From NCBI RefSeq assembly GCF_007896845.1, contig NZ_VOHS01000001.1, forward strand, positions 186,001 to 250,000: a DNA stretch of 64,000 nt. Direction: 5' to 3'. The first letter of the stretch is position 1; the number at the start of each line of letters is the position of its first letter. The notes beneath the pieces are model-generated. The model was not told where the DNA came from, did not search any database, and saw only the letters and a list, made by a program, of their open reading frames with translations. Below, one piece after another: positions 45,560 through 55,663 of this stretch. The stretch is from Chitinophaga pinensis (lineage in GTDB: Bacteria; Bacteroidota; Bacteroidia; Chitinophagales; Chitinophagaceae). Both the position numbers and the translations under genes were made by a program.

Positions 45560-47206
45560 TTAATTCAGCTGAAGCTCTTTCAACAATTGTTCGTGGTTAC
45601 CGGTGATAGTATGCACATGACCACTGGCTATTTTCTCCTGCTGCTCGGGGGAAATATTTTCAGTGTTGGCCAGTTTATACTGTTCCTTGAAACCAGTGAT
45701 AATTACCGTGATGTTTTTTTGCACGGCTTTTACCTCTTTGAACTCTCGTATAGTTTCTAATACGTCAAAATCTATGTATGTGGTTTTACTTCCGTCAATA
45801 ACCACAGTAGAATTTTCCGGCATATGGTCGAGCGTCAGCAAAATACTGGCTTTATTCAGGAAGGAAACTTCCTGTGCAAGTTCCAGAATAATGCTTTCGC
45901 CGGCTTTATATTTCTCCTTACGGAAAAAGTAAGAACTACGGATATTACCACGGAGAATGGCAATTACGCTGACAGCCATACCCAGCGAGATACCAATCAG
46001 CAGATCAGTAAATACGATCGCGACTACGGTTACTACGAATGGAATCCATTGATACTTACCGTTTTTGAACATTTCCTTGAAAATGGAAATCTTACACAGT
46101 TTGTATCCGGTTACCAACAGTACCGCTGCGAGGGTGGCCAGTGGTATTTTGTTCAGCAGGGTAGGAATGAAGGCTGCACAAACTAACAGCAAAGCGCCGT
46201 GTGAGATAGCAGACAATTTGGTCCGGGCACCGGAGTTGATGTTTGCAGAGGAGCGCACGATTACAGAAGTAACCGGCAGACCACCCAGCATGCCACTCAC
46301 GATATTACCGATACCCTGCGCCTGCAGTTCACGGTTAGGGGGAGAATGACGTTTCATCGGATCCAGTTTGTCTGTCGCTTCCAGATTCAGCAGCGTTTCA
46401 ATTGAGGCTACTATGGCGATAGTGGCGCCAACGACCCAAACGTCTTTATTTGTAATGGCGCTGAAGTCAGGAAGTGTGAACTGACCAATGAACGAATTGA
46501 AATCGCTTGCAACGGGAAGATTTACCAGGTGAGATGGTGAAACAGCCAGTACACTGCCGGTGGCAATGAAAAGAGTGTTCAGTCCGACACCTGTCAGTAC
46601 AGCCACCAGAGGAGCTGGTACCACGTTCACTTTAGGGATCTTGTTCCAGTAAAGGATGATGCCTACAGATACGATGGTAATCAGGGTAGCACCAAGGTGA
46701 ATATGATTCAGGGTAGAGAGTAAAGCAGTGATGCTGTTGTCTCCATCTACCTGTATAAAAGCGAAGTCGCCTTCAGAGTCAGCGTCATAACCAAAGGCAT
46801 GTGGCAACTGTTTCAGTATAATAATAATACCGATAGCAGTCAGCATACCCTTGATAACGTTGGAAGGGAAGTAGTTGGCAACGATGCCCGCCTTTAAAAG
46901 ACCAAGCGCCAGCTGTATAACACCACCGATCACAACGGCTAACAGGAAAACTTCAAATACGCCAAATTTTGTAATAGCTGTCAATACTACAGCGGTAAGA
47001 CCGGCCGCGGGACCACTTACACTCAGCTGAGAACCGCTCAGGGAACCGATCACCAATCCACCTACAATGCCGGCTATCATACCAGAAAACAACGGCGCTC
47101 CGGATGCAAGGGCTATACCCAGACACAGCGGTACCGCAATCAGAAATACAACAAGGCCGGCAGAAAGGTCACCTTTAACATTGGAAAATATGGATTGCCT
47201 GCTCAT
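45560..47206 (-). CDS. SulP-family anion transporter, probably bicarbonate
   Basis: 548 residues: a SulP membrane domain of 10-14 helices (DLSAGLVVFLIAVPLCLGIA, GSQLSVSGPAAGLTAVV) and a C-terminal STAS-like region (VVIDGSKTTYIDFDVLETIREF). SulP proteins carry sulfate, bicarbonate or other anions. Linkage to carbonic anhydrase favours bicarbonate, but this is inference from context. Confidence 0.88.
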   Translation of the reverse strand: MSRQSIFSNVKGDLSAGLVVFLIAVPLCLGIALASGAPLFSGMIAGIVGGLVIGSLSGSQLSVSGPAAGLTAVVLTAITKFGVFEVFLLAVVIGGVIQLALGLLKAGIVANYFPSNVIKGMLTAIGIIIILKQLPHAFGYDADSEGDFAFIQVDGDNSITALLSTLNHIHLGATLITIVSVGIILYWNKIPKVNVVPAPLVAVLTGVGLNTLFIATGSVLAVSPSHLVNLPVASDFNSFIGQFTLPDFSAITNKDVWVVGATIAIVASIETLLNLEATDKLDPMKRHSPPNRELQAQGIGNIVSGMLGGLPVTSVIVRSSANINSGARTKLSAISHGALLLVCAAFIPTLLNKIPLATLAAVLLVTGYKLCKISIFKEMFKNGKYQWIPFVVTVVAIVFTDLLIGISLGMAVSVIAILRGNIRSSYFFRKEKYKAGESIILELAQEVSFLNKASILLTLDHMPENSTVVIDGSKTTYIDFDVLETIREFKEVKAVQKNITVIITGFKEQYKLANTENISPEQQEKIASGHVHTITGNHEQLLKELQLN

Positions 47207-47422
47207 AGTCAGAAGGATTTAAAATAAACGCGAATAACGTTACAACAGGGGATAGGCATGCCCTTGTTAACTGGCATAGCTACTCCGGTTAAGTGAAAAA
47301 AATGGATAATAGTAAGTGTGCGCGTGTGCGCTTAATATGGAGGAAATAAAAAGAGAACAGTATAAAGCCGAAAAAGCCCCTGCAGGGCAGCATGGCTGTA
47401 CTGATTCAATAGTTTAAATCTA
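47207..47422. other. Intergenic region upstream of the SulP gene
   Basis: Contains only a short GC-rich palindrome near 47378-47392 (GCCCCTGCAGGGC). No gene is supported. Confidence 0.35.
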
Positions 47423-47713
47423 TTAGCAGTTGGGTGGAGGACAATGTATTTCGCGGGTAGGACCCTGTGGGATTTCCGCAAAGAAGTTATAGTGCAGACT
47501 CTTTACCAGCAATGAAGGCTCAAACTGGATAATTGAGCTGTTGTTGAGGAATTTGAGATCCTTGGCAATCTTAACGAGGTCGCAATTGCAACCATCTTCC
47601 ACAGGATGCTCTTCAACGATCTGATTATTGAACAGTATCTTCCCCACCTCCTTAATAGGAAGGAGCTGTGTGCACATTAGTGCAAGGAGGAATATGCCAA
47701 TCAATCTTTTCAT
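47423..47713 (-). CDS. Small secreted cysteine-containing protein of unknown function
   Basis: 96 residues with an N-terminal hydrophobic signal (MKRLIGIFLLALMCTQLLP). The mature part has CNCD in the middle and a CPPPNC end. No family is recognised; similar short proteins occur in Bacteroidota as far as I recall. It is monocistronic by position. Confidence 0.6.
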   Translation of the reverse strand: MKRLIGIFLLALMCTQLLPIKEVGKILFNNQIVEEHPVEDGCNCDLVKIAKDLKFLNNSSIIQFEPSLLVKSLHYNFFAEIPQGPTREIHCPPPNC

Positions 47714-48078
47714 CTGTACAGTACAAAAATAAGTCAGTGCTTACCTACTTTGTAAAGATAGACTATAAAAAAATGTTAAATCCCTTTTATTTATGGATGG
47801 CATTTCTGGGATGCCTTATACCCATTTTCCACCTTTTCATCCCTTATTTAAGACCGTTCGTCACAAACGCAAAAATTTTTTCTGATAGCGTTTAAATTTT
47901 CAATTGGCTATATATCAATCACTTAATTCAAAACCAGTAATATTCTAAGCAAGTTATTTTGTTTTCTATGGTATTGTGTATTGCATAGTAGTATAAATTC
48001 CCTATCTTTACATTGTAATTATCAAAAACCACCATTCACCATGATTAAGTATCGTTTTATTCATAAAGCTCACTTGCC
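47714..48078. other. Intergenic region between the small secreted protein and the PadR gene
   Basis: About 365 bases. An open plus-strand stretch of 75 codons (47668-47895) overlaps the start of the minus-strand gene and shows no recognisable family, so I do not call it. The PadR promoter is at its right end. Confidence 0.45.
48003..48010 (+). promoter_or_regulatory. Promoter -7 box of the padR-pspC operon
   Basis: TATCTTTA is one base off TAnnTTTG. A TTGC at 47981-47984 lies 18 bases upstream and could be the -33 element. Confidence 0.4.
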
Positions 48079-48405
48079 ATGAATATAGATAACACAACGT
48101 CACAGATGAGAAAGGGGGTGCTTGAGTTCTGCATCCTGTCGATCATCAAGCAAGGAGAAGCTTATCCTTCAGACATTATCGAAAAAATGAAAGAAGCAAA
48201 GCTGGACATCCTGGAGGGCACCCTTTACCCACTGCTCACACGACTTAAAAACGCAGAATTACTTACTTACCGATGGGTTGAAAGTAATTCAGGTCCCCCG
48301 AGGAAATATTTTTCCATGACCGATAAAGGAGAACTCTTTTACAAGGAACTGGAAACGACATGGAACGAGCTGGCCAATGCAGTAACACAGCTTACAAGTC
48401 AATAA
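48079..48405 (+). CDS. PadR-family transcriptional regulator
   Basis: 108 residues, a single winged-helix domain: GVLEFCILSIIKQGEAYPSD, LEGTLYPLLTRLKNAELL and PPRKYFSMTDKGE are PadR signatures. It is a dimeric repressor, short (PadR-s1 type). It is 47 bases upstream of a PspC gene and probably controls this operon; such PadR/PspC pairs are widespread in Bacteroidota. Confidence 0.9.
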   Translation: MNIDNTTSQMRKGVLEFCILSIIKQGEAYPSDIIEKMKEAKLDILEGTLYPLLTRLKNAELLTYRWVESNSGPPRKYFSMTDKGELFYKELETTWNELANAVTQLTSQ

Positions 48406-48452
48406 CATTACTACTACCATCCAATAACCAAAACCTAAAATAGAGCATCGAA

Positions 48453-50258
48453 ATGAAAAAGATCATTAACATAAACCTGGCCGGCCGCCTTATCGCTATC
48501 GAGGATAGTGCATATGAGATATTGCGGCAGTACCTGGAAAGCTTGTCGCGGTATTTCGCCCGCGAAGAGGGTGGGGATGAGATTGTGAGTGATATTGAGA
48601 GCCGCATTGCCGAGCTTTTCCTAAATAAATTAAAAACAACACACTGTATCACAGACGAAGACGTGCAGGCCGTAAAAGCCTCCATGGGTACGCCTGAACA
48701 GTTTGATCAGGTAGAGGAAGGTAGTGGCAAGCAACAGCAGCCAGCCAACGATCCTGCATATGAATCTATCCGCCCCCGCAAAAGGCTGTACCGCGATCCG
48801 GACGCCAAAGTACTGGGTGGTGTGTGTGGTGGCCTTGGCGCTTACCTCAACGTAGATCCGGTGGTGTTCCGTATCATCTTTGCCCTGCTGGCCATCGGTG
48901 GATTCGGCTCCGGTATCTTAGTATACTTCATTCTTTGGATTGTAACCCCTGAGGCAAACACTGCGGCTGAAAAGCTGCAGATGAGAGGAGAAAAGGTAGA
49001 CGTAAATAATATACGTGCTACTGTACAGGACGAGATCAACGCTGCTAAAGGCCATTTCAAGAACTTTGGGAACGATGTTAAAAATTTTTCTCAGGGCCGC
49101 GGAAGGCAAGTTGGTAACGACATCGAAAGAGCTTTTCGTAACATCTTTGAAGCGTTAGGAAAAGTACTCCTGTTACTGACCAAGGGATTCTTCTATTTTC
49201 TTGCGGTTGTGATCCTTATCTCGCTGATCAGCGTAGGAATTGGCATCACCGCATCTTCCGCGGCCCTCTACCCTTTGAAAAACCTGATCCTGTCAGGTGC
49301 TACACAAAATCTGTTACTCTGGTGCTCGATTCTGTTCCTCGTAGGTATTCCTATCGTGGCGCTGATCATGTTCTTTGTCCGCAAGGCTACCGGTATCAAG
49401 GAGACCAACCGCTATGTAGGATATACGCTGAGCCTGTTATGGTTCGCTGGTCTGATCTGCGCAGTGGCCCTGATTACCTCTGTAATAAGAGATTTCAGGA
49501 CAGGTCCCGGAAGAATTTTAAAAGAAAATTACGCCCTCGTGCAACCTTCCAATGGAAAGTTAGTCATTAAACAGGCGGAAGATTATACCAATATCGATGA
49601 TATCGACTTTTTCGGGGATGCACTGCGTGTGACAGAAGACACCGTTATCATCAATTCCGCCAGAATAAGACTGGAGAAAAGTGATAGTGACAGTTTCGAG
49701 GTGTATATAGAACGCTATTCCCGCGGACGTACCGTTGCTCAGGCAAGAGCGCTTGCAAAACAAATTCAGTATCAGCTGGAACAAAGAGATTCAATTCTCT
49801 ACGTACCATCAGGTATTTCAATTCCGGCGAACTCCAAATTCAGAGGACAGCATATCCGGGTGATTGTGAAAGTGCCTGCCAATAAGAAGGTACAGATGGA
49901 CAGAAATCTGGAATATTCTCATGGATGGGACTTCAATGACGACTGGGATGAATTTGGCCGTAACCGCGACAGGGGTCACGTCGAAATCAAAATGAATGAA
50001 GACGGATCTTCAGTAGATATGGATCATAACAATGATTCCGATCGTGAGGAGAATGATAATAATGACAACAACGGGGATAACAGAGAAAATAAAGCGGACT
50101 CCCTGGAAAGAAATTACCGCTATAAAGGTGGAAAACAGGAAAATAAAACGCCTGTTGACAATAGTGGCTCCAACAGCACTCCCGCTGCAAAGACAAGTGA
50201 AGCAGCAATGGACGTAGTGAGCACTATCGGATACAGTTTATATAAACTCGTTAAGTGA
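48453..50258 (+). CDS. PspC-domain membrane protein
   Basis: 601 residues. The N-terminal 95 residues (IININLAGRLIAIEDSAYE) form a small soluble domain. A PspC domain follows (RDPDAKVLGGVCGGLGAYLN, ending VYFILWIVTPEA). Then come three or four further membrane helices (about 245-335), an extracytoplasmic beta-rich domain, and an acidic Asp/Asn-rich stretch near 530-560. PspC proteins sense or counter envelope stress. It is preceded by its likely regulator. Confidence 0.88.
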   Translation: MKKIININLAGRLIAIEDSAYEILRQYLESLSRYFAREEGGDEIVSDIESRIAELFLNKLKTTHCITDEDVQAVKASMGTPEQFDQVEEGSGKQQQPANDPAYESIRPRKRLYRDPDAKVLGGVCGGLGAYLNVDPVVFRIIFALLAIGGFGSGILVYFILWIVTPEANTAAEKLQMRGEKVDVNNIRATVQDEINAAKGHFKNFGNDVKNFSQGRGRQVGNDIERAFRNIFEALGKVLLLLTKGFFYFLAVVILISLISVGIGITASSAALYPLKNLILSGATQNLLLWCSILFLVGIPIVALIMFFVRKATGIKETNRYVGYTLSLLWFAGLICAVALITSVIRDFRTGPGRILKENYALVQPSNGKLVIKQAEDYTNIDDIDFFGDALRVTEDTVIINSARIRLEKSDSDSFEVYIERYSRGRTVAQARALAKQIQYQLEQRDSILYVPSGISIPANSKFRGQHIRVIVKVPANKKVQMDRNLEYSHGWDFNDDWDEFGRNRDRGHVEIKMNEDGSSVDMDHNNDSDREENDNNDNNGDNRENKADSLERNYRYKGGKQENKTPVDNSGSNSTPAAKTSEAAMDVVSTIGYSLYKLVK

Positions 50259-50323
50259 TGAGAAATGTGTGTTAAAGATTAAACTTTGTCATCACAATAA
50301 GTTCAATAGTTACAGAAACACTG

Positions 50324-50350
50324 ACCACGGTTTTTACCGTGGTTTTTTTT
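50324..50350 (+). terminator. Terminator of the padR-pspC operon
   Basis: Stem ACCACGGT / ACCGTGGT, four-base loop, followed by a run of T. Confidence 0.88.
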
Positions 50351-50398
50351 TAACGGATCTTTTTCCCGATCCGATTCCCCGCCTCCTGTATTTAATCA

Positions 50399-50406
50399 TA
50401 ACTTTG
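50399..50406 (+). promoter_or_regulatory. feoB promoter -7 box
   Basis: TAACTTTG matches TAnnTTTG, 35 bases before the feoB start. A -33 TTTG is not evident. Confidence 0.5.
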
Positions 50407-50441
50407 CGCTTTTAAACCGTTTATCAGGATAAGGCTAAGGA

Positions 50442-52577
50442 ATGCAGGCAACAAAAAAAGCTACGATCAATATCGCGTTGGTAGGGAATCCGAATAGTGG
50501 GAAAAGTTCGCTCTTTAATGCGCTGACAGGTCTGAACCAGAAAGTCAGCAATTTTCCGGGAGTTACTGTTGATAAAAAGACAGGGGCGGCTACTATTTCG
50601 TCCGCACTCCAGGCCAATATTATCGATCTGCCGGGAACCTATAGCCTGTATCCTAAAAGCGCGGACGAGTTTGTTACCTATGATGTACTCGTCAATCCTG
50701 CCGCTGATGAACAACCGGACATGATCCTCATCATCGCCGACGCCTCCAACCTGAAACGTAACCTGCTCTTCTGTTCCCAGATCATGGACCTGAAAATTCC
50801 GGTGATTATCGGTCTTACCATGATGGACATCGCCCGCAAAAAAGGTGTTGAAATAGACGAAGCCGGTCTTGAAAGAGAACTGGGGGTACCTATCGTGAGC
50901 ATCAATCCCCGGAAAAATAAAGGTGTGACGGAGCTGAAGAAGATGATTGATCTGGTAGCTAAAGAAAAACAATCCGTAGCCCCGAGAGATTTCATTGACA
51001 GTCAGGCATTAGCGCCGGAAGTGATTCAGGAAATCAAAAAGTATGTACAGGTGAAAAGCGATTATGCAGCTATGCATATTGCTGTGAACCACCACGAACT
51101 GGCATTTCTGAACGGCGGACAAAAACTCGCCGTCACCAATATCCTGCAAACGCACCAGTTCAATAAAACCAAGGTACAGGCGGAAGAGATCATGCAGCGT
51201 TATGCAAGGATCAAGCACATCATGAAAAATACCGTGGTGGAGGCCGATCCTTTGCAGAAACAGTTACAAACCGAGAAACTCGATAATATATTACTCCACC
51301 GCTTCTGGGGATACATGATCCTGCTGGGTATCATGTTCTTTATGTTCCAGAGCATTTTCTGGCTGGCATCCTTTCCGATGGATTGGATCGAAGCCGGTTT
51401 TGGCTGGTTAAGCGGCTGGCTTACAGGCGTATTACCCGCCAATCAGCTGACAGATATTCTGGTCAATGGGGTGGTTGCCGGTCTGGGGGGAATAGCCGTG
51501 TTCGTCCCTCAGATCATGATCCTCTTTGCTTTTATTACCGTGCTGGAAGATACCGGTTATATGGCGAGGATCAGTTTTCTGACAGACAGACTGATGCGTC
51601 AGGTAGGATTGAACGGTAAATCAGTAATGCCGTTAATCAGTGGTGTTGCCTGTGCCGTACCGGCTATCATGGCAACCAGAAACATTGAAAACAGAAAAGA
51701 ACGCCTGATCACCATCCTCATTACACCATTAATGAGTTGCTCAGCACGTTTGCCTATCTACACCGTAATGATTGCCCTCGTTATTCCGGACAGACCTGTA
51801 TTCGGCTTTTTGAGCCTGCAGGGACTGGTGATGATGGGGCTGTATCTGCTAGGTTTTGTGATGGCATTGTTTATCGCTGCTATATTGAAGTTGTTTATCA
51901 AGATAAAGGAGAAGAGCTATTTCATTATGGAACTGCCGGTATACCGTGCGCCCCGCTGGGCAAACGTGGGTACTACCATGGTGCAGAAAGCAAAGATCTT
52001 TATTACAGATGCGGGTAAGGTGATTATGGTGATCTCCATCATACTTTGGTTCCTTGCCTCTTTCGGACCTAAAGACAGAATGGAAAAGGTGACAGCGCAT
52101 TATGAACAGCTGAAGACGGCTCATCCGGAACAAAGCGAAGCGCTGGACATGGAAATGCAATCTGAAAAACTGGGTAATTCCTATGCAGGAGTACTGGGGC
52201 ATGCGATTGAACCGGTTATCCGTCCGCTGGGCTATGACTGGAAGATCGGTATTGCGCTGATTACGTCTTTTGCGGCACGTGAGGTATTTGTTGGGACAAT
52301 GGCTACGCTGTATAGTGTCGGAGAGTCTGCGGAAGATAATGACGCCACCCTGAGAGAAAAAATGACCAATGCGACCTGGAAGGATGGTCGCCCGGTATAT
52401 ACACTGGCAAGTGGTGTTTCACTGATGTTGTTCTATGCTTTTGCGATGCAGTGTATGAGTACACTGGCTATTGTGAAGAGAGAGACCAAATCATGGAAAA
52501 TGCCCGCAATACAGTTCGTATATATGACAGCCCTTGCATATATCTCAGCCCTGATAGCCTTCCAGTTGCTGAATTAA
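50442..52577 (+). CDS. feoB: Ferrous iron permease FeoB
   Basis: 711 residues. The cytosolic G domain has G1 GNPNSGKSS at 15-23, G2 NFPGVTVDKK, G3 IDLPGTYSL and a guanine-recognition region (LTMMD in place of the usual NxxD form). A membrane part with two Gate-like repeats follows (GLGGIAVFVPQIMILFAFI, PLMSCSARLPIYT, LITSFAAREVFVGTM). It imports Fe(II). Unusually it has no adjacent feoA; the window's feoA is 48 kb away near the candidate origin. Confidence 0.95.
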   Translation: MQATKKATINIALVGNPNSGKSSLFNALTGLNQKVSNFPGVTVDKKTGAATISSALQANIIDLPGTYSLYPKSADEFVTYDVLVNPAADEQPDMILIIADASNLKRNLLFCSQIMDLKIPVIIGLTMMDIARKKGVEIDEAGLERELGVPIVSINPRKNKGVTELKKMIDLVAKEKQSVAPRDFIDSQALAPEVIQEIKKYVQVKSDYAAMHIAVNHHELAFLNGGQKLAVTNILQTHQFNKTKVQAEEIMQRYARIKHIMKNTVVEADPLQKQLQTEKLDNILLHRFWGYMILLGIMFFMFQSIFWLASFPMDWIEAGFGWLSGWLTGVLPANQLTDILVNGVVAGLGGIAVFVPQIMILFAFITVLEDTGYMARISFLTDRLMRQVGLNGKSVMPLISGVACAVPAIMATRNIENRKERLITILITPLMSCSARLPIYTVMIALVIPDRPVFGFLSLQGLVMMGLYLLGFVMALFIAAILKLFIKIKEKSYFIMELPVYRAPRWANVGTTMVQKAKIFITDAGKVIMVISIILWFLASFGPKDRMEKVTAHYEQLKTAHPEQSEALDMEMQSEKLGNSYAGVLGHAIEPVIRPLGYDWKIGIALITSFAAREVFVGTMATLYSVGESAEDNDATLREKMTNATWKDGRPVYTLASGVSLMLFYAFAMQCMSTLAIVKRETKSWKMPAIQFVYMTALAYISALIAFQLLN

Positions 52578-52635
52578 CCGTACTGATAAGCGCTACGCAG
52601 TGAAATAACTTATATTGCAGTATAACAGATAAGGT

Positions 52636-53541
52636 ATGAAAATATTCATCCAGAGTTTGCTGCTCTTCATAACCGTTGCCGTACAGGCACAAACCCCAAT
52701 CGATTCTACACAACTGGTCAACGACGTAAAAACGCTTTCATCTGATAAATATGAAGGCAGAATGGTGGGTACCCGGGGCAGCCGGCAGGCACAGTTCTAT
52801 CTCATTTCCCGATTCCGCGAGATCGGGTTACAACCTTTTCATAATACATTCGAATACCCGTTTTACTTTTCGGATGGGGATAAGCAGATCATGGGTACAA
52901 ACCTGTTTGGGTATATCAAGGGTACATCAGACGCTGCTATTGTGGTGACCGCCCATTATGACCACCTTGGTATCAGGCATGATGCAGGAGGCAAGGACAG
53001 TATTTTCAACGGTGCAGATGATAATGCTTCCGGCATTGGCGGATTGCTGTCACTGATGACCTATTATAAAAAACACCCGCCACGTCATACTATTATTTTC
53101 GCCGCGCTGGATGGAGAAGAGGCGGGATTACAGGGGGCAAAGGCGTTTGTGAAGCAGCCTCCGGTTCCATCATCTCAGATGGTACTGAATATCAATATGG
53201 ATATGATCGGCCGGAATGATAAGCAGGAATTGTATGTCTGCGGATTGGCACAGTTTCCGGAACTTAAACCTTATGTAGACGCTGGCGTGGCAGCAGGAAA
53301 TGCAATCAGATTATTGTCAGGACATGACAGGAAAGAAGAAGGCGCCGGCAACTGGTTAAATCAGAGCGACCATTATGAATTTTATAAACTAAAGATTCCA
53401 TTCCTTTATTTCGGTGTGGAAGATCATCCTGATTATCATCGGGTATCAGATGAATTTTCCGGTATTCAACCTGCCTTTTATTACCACGCGGTATTGAAGG
53501 TCCTGAGTGTACTGGAATCGGCGGATAAAGGGTTGCAATAA
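52636..53541 (+). CDS. Secreted M28-family zinc aminopeptidase
   Basis: 301 residues with a signal peptide (MKIFIQSLLLFITVAVQAQ). Zinc ligands and catalytic residues are clear: AHYDHLG (H), NGADDNASG (D), LDGEEAGLQGA (catalytic EE), NINMDMIGRND (D) and QSDHYEF (H). It removes N-terminal amino acids from peptides in the periplasm. Its last 61 bases overlap the end of the convergent gene. Confidence 0.92.
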   Translation: MKIFIQSLLLFITVAVQAQTPIDSTQLVNDVKTLSSDKYEGRMVGTRGSRQAQFYLISRFREIGLQPFHNTFEYPFYFSDGDKQIMGTNLFGYIKGTSDAAIVVTAHYDHLGIRHDAGGKDSIFNGADDNASGIGGLLSLMTYYKKHPPRHTIIFAALDGEEAGLQGAKAFVKQPPVPSSQMVLNINMDMIGRNDKQELYVCGLAQFPELKPYVDAGVAAGNAIRLLSGHDRKEEGAGNWLNQSDHYEFYKLKIPFLYFGVEDHPDYHRVSDEFSGIQPAFYYHAVLKVLSVLESADKGLQ

Positions 53542-54155
53542 CGGGTCAGGGCGCCTTCCAGTGTGAGGGCTGCCAGTGCTTCTCCGACCAGACCTTTCCA
53601 TCTCTTTTGTGCGGCAGGATCTTGTCCGTGATTGGTTTCCCGGTCATAAGCTTCCTGTAACTTATTCATTTCCCGGAAAGACTCAATGTATTGATACTGA
53701 ATGATGCTGTCGAAGTCTTCGGCGGTGAGCTCCATAGATTTTATACGCTGTTGAAAACGGAGGGCTACCAGCCATGTAATGTCAAAGTGTAATTGCTCGT
53801 GTTCTAAAGCGTAATTATCACGTGCGAATGATTTTACCCAGGAAGCACCTTTTATAAAGAAGACCTGAAGGGTCAGATTTATCTGCAAGGTGTCTTTCTT
53901 ATGGAGGCTGCTGCCTTCGTAAGCGAAACTGGTATATGAAACTGCTGCACTGGGACCGCGCAGGGGAGGGGTAGCTTTGAAATCAGACCATTGCAATTTG
54001 CGGTGTGGCTGATAAAAGAGGCTGTCAGAATCCGGGTCTTCCGGCCTGCGGTCAGGTGTGAAGACGATTTTTATGATAGTAACAGGGGGTGTTTCCTTTG
54101 GCTGAGCGGCAGGAAACAGCAAAGTACACCATATGAGTTGCAGGAATAAAAACAT
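53481..54155 (-). CDS. Putative secreted zinc protease (DUF922-like)
   Basis: 224 residues with a hydrophobic N-terminus (MFLFLQLIWCTLLFPAA). It contains the metalloprotease motif HEQLH at 119-123, within ALEHEQLHFDIT, preceded by KLQWSDFKATPP. The pattern of W-SDF and EHEQxHFDI is that of DUF922-like predicted Zn-dependent proteases. It overlaps the M28 gene tail to tail by 61 bases, so the last 20 codons of both are constrained by each other. Confidence 0.78.
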   Translation of the reverse strand: MFLFLQLIWCTLLFPAAQPKETPPVTIIKIVFTPDRRPEDPDSDSLFYQPHRKLQWSDFKATPPLRGPSAAVSYTSFAYEGSSLHKKDTLQINLTLQVFFIKGASWVKSFARDNYALEHEQLHFDITWLVALRFQQRIKSMELTAEDFDSIIQYQYIESFREMNKLQEAYDRETNHGQDPAAQKRWKGLVGEALAALTLEGALTRYCNPLSADSSTLRTFNTAW

Positions 54156-54219
54156 AGCACCCGTTCAGAATTAAAGGTACATTTTTTCGTAACTTACAAT
54201 CTACCAAAACAATCGCACT

Positions 54220-55224
54220 ATGTACGGTGGCGGATATATTTATGATGATTCCGGCAGATCCTGGCAGCAGGAAGAACAGCTGCAGGATGATCCTGTTAAA
54301 CTGGCGGCGTTTGAAGCGCGTATTGCCCGTGGAGAAAAAATTGAGCCCGGCGACTGGATGCCGGCAGAATATCGCAGACAGCTGATCAGATTAATTGAGC
54401 AGCATGCTCATTCAGAGATAATAGGCGCTTTGCCGGAAGGCACCTGGATCACAAGGGCTCCCGGATTTAAGCGGAAACTGGCGCTGATAGCAAAAGTGCA
54501 GGATGAGATCGGACACGGACAGTTATTGTATAATGCAGCGGAGACGCTGGGTAAATCGCGGGAGGCCATGATCAATGACCTGCTGAGCGGCAAATCCAAA
54601 TACTCCAATGTGTTTAATTACCCGGCCGAAACCTGGGCAGATGTGACCGTGATCGGGTTTCTGATAGATGCAGCAGCTATTGTGAATCAAGTGGCTAATG
54701 CTAAAGGCTCATACGGACCTTATTGCCGTGCGCTGGAGAGGATCTGTTACGAAGAGAGTTTCCATCTGAAGCAGGGACACGATGCTTTTATCGAGTTGGC
54801 AACTGGTACTGCTGCACAGAAAGCGATGTTGCAGGATGCACTGAACCGCTGGTGGCAGCCGATTATGCATTTCTTCGGTCCACCGGATAAAGTGTCTGCC
54901 CATAGTGAAAAGCTCATGCAATGGAAAGTGAAAATGGCCAGCAATGATGATATGCGTAATCAGTTTCTGGATGCCTATGTGCCCAAGATATGGGAGTTAG
55001 GACTGACATTACCCGATCCGCTGTTGAAAAAGAATACGGATACCGGCAAATGGGAGTTTTCAGACCCGGACTGGGACCTGTTTTTTGAAGTGATCAAAGG
55101 TAATGGGCCTTGTAATAAAGAGAGGCTGGACGTACGCAAATGGGCGGAAGAACATGGACGCTGGATCCGGAAAGCGCTCATGCGGCAGGAAGAGAGAGAA
55201 CGTACGGCATTGCCGGTCGCATAA
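54220..55224 (+). CDS. paaA: 1,2-phenylacetyl-CoA epoxidase, catalytic subunit PaaA
   Basis: 334 residues. The ferritin-like di-iron fold shows [13 protein letters not shown] and [15 protein letters not shown], which hold the iron ligands (EExxH). The enzyme epoxidises the aromatic ring of phenylacetyl-CoA using O2. It is the first gene of paaABCD. Gaps are short (about 55, 14 and 12 bases), so it is one operon. Confidence 0.95.
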   Translation: MYGGGYIYDDSGRSWQQEEQLQDDPVKLAAFEARIARGEKIEPGDWMPAEYRRQLIRLIEQHAHSEIIGALPEGTWITRAPGFKRKLALIAKVQDEIGHGQLLYNAAETLGKSREAMINDLLSGKSKYSNVFNYPAETWADVTVIGFLIDAAAIVNQVANAKGSYGPYCRALERICYEESFHLKQGHDAFIELATGTAAQKAMLQDALNRWWQPIMHFFGPPDKVSAHSEKLMQWKVKMASNDDMRNQFLDAYVPKIWELGLTLPDPLLKKNTDTGKWEFSDPDWDLFFEVIKGNGPCNKERLDVRKWAEEHGRWIRKALMRQEERERTALPVA

Positions 55225-55280
55225 GTATAGCAAAGTAAATCAGATTGTTCCCCGGGATTAACAGACAAGTACCACGTTTT

Positions 55281-55649
55281 ATGAATGAATCACTGGATCC
55301 ACGTGTTAACCGGCTACGGTTAAATAATAGTGACGGCTCCTTCAGTATAGAAGAAGGAGAAAACTGGAATGTATTCGAAGTATTTCATCAGGAAAAAAGA
55401 GGCGCGCACCATGAACATGTCGGTTGTGTACATGCTCCGGACGCAAACCTTGCATTGATTTTTGCCAAAGAACAGTTTGGCCGCAGGAAAAAATGTGTGA
55501 ATCTATGGGTGGTACGCAGTGCAGATATACTTGCATTCGACCTTGAAGATGAAGACATGTTTGCCAACAATCCGGATAAAACATACCGGGATGCCAGCGG
55601 ATTTAAGGTCATGGATAAAATCAACAAATTTAAAGCACAGTCAAAATAG
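55281..55649 (+). CDS. paaB: 1,2-phenylacetyl-CoA epoxidase subunit PaaB
   Basis: 122 residues from MNESLDPRVNRL; the frame extends to 55245, but the shorter start fits the family. NWNVFEVFHQEKRGAHHEHV and ALIFAKEQFGRRKKCVNLWV are typical. It is a small structural subunit of the epoxidase, bridging PaaAC units. The C-terminus reads TYRDASGFKVMDKINKF. Confidence 0.93.
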   Translation: MNESLDPRVNRLRLNNSDGSFSIEEGENWNVFEVFHQEKRGAHHEHVGCVHAPDANLALIFAKEQFGRRKKCVNLWVVRSADILAFDLEDEDMFANNPDKTYRDASGFKVMDKINKFKAQSK

Positions 55650-55663
55650 CTCCCCATATCCCA

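Noticed and set aside
47668-47895. 75-codon plus-strand frame between the small secreted protein and PadR
   Set aside because: Overlaps the start of a better-supported gene and shows no domain.
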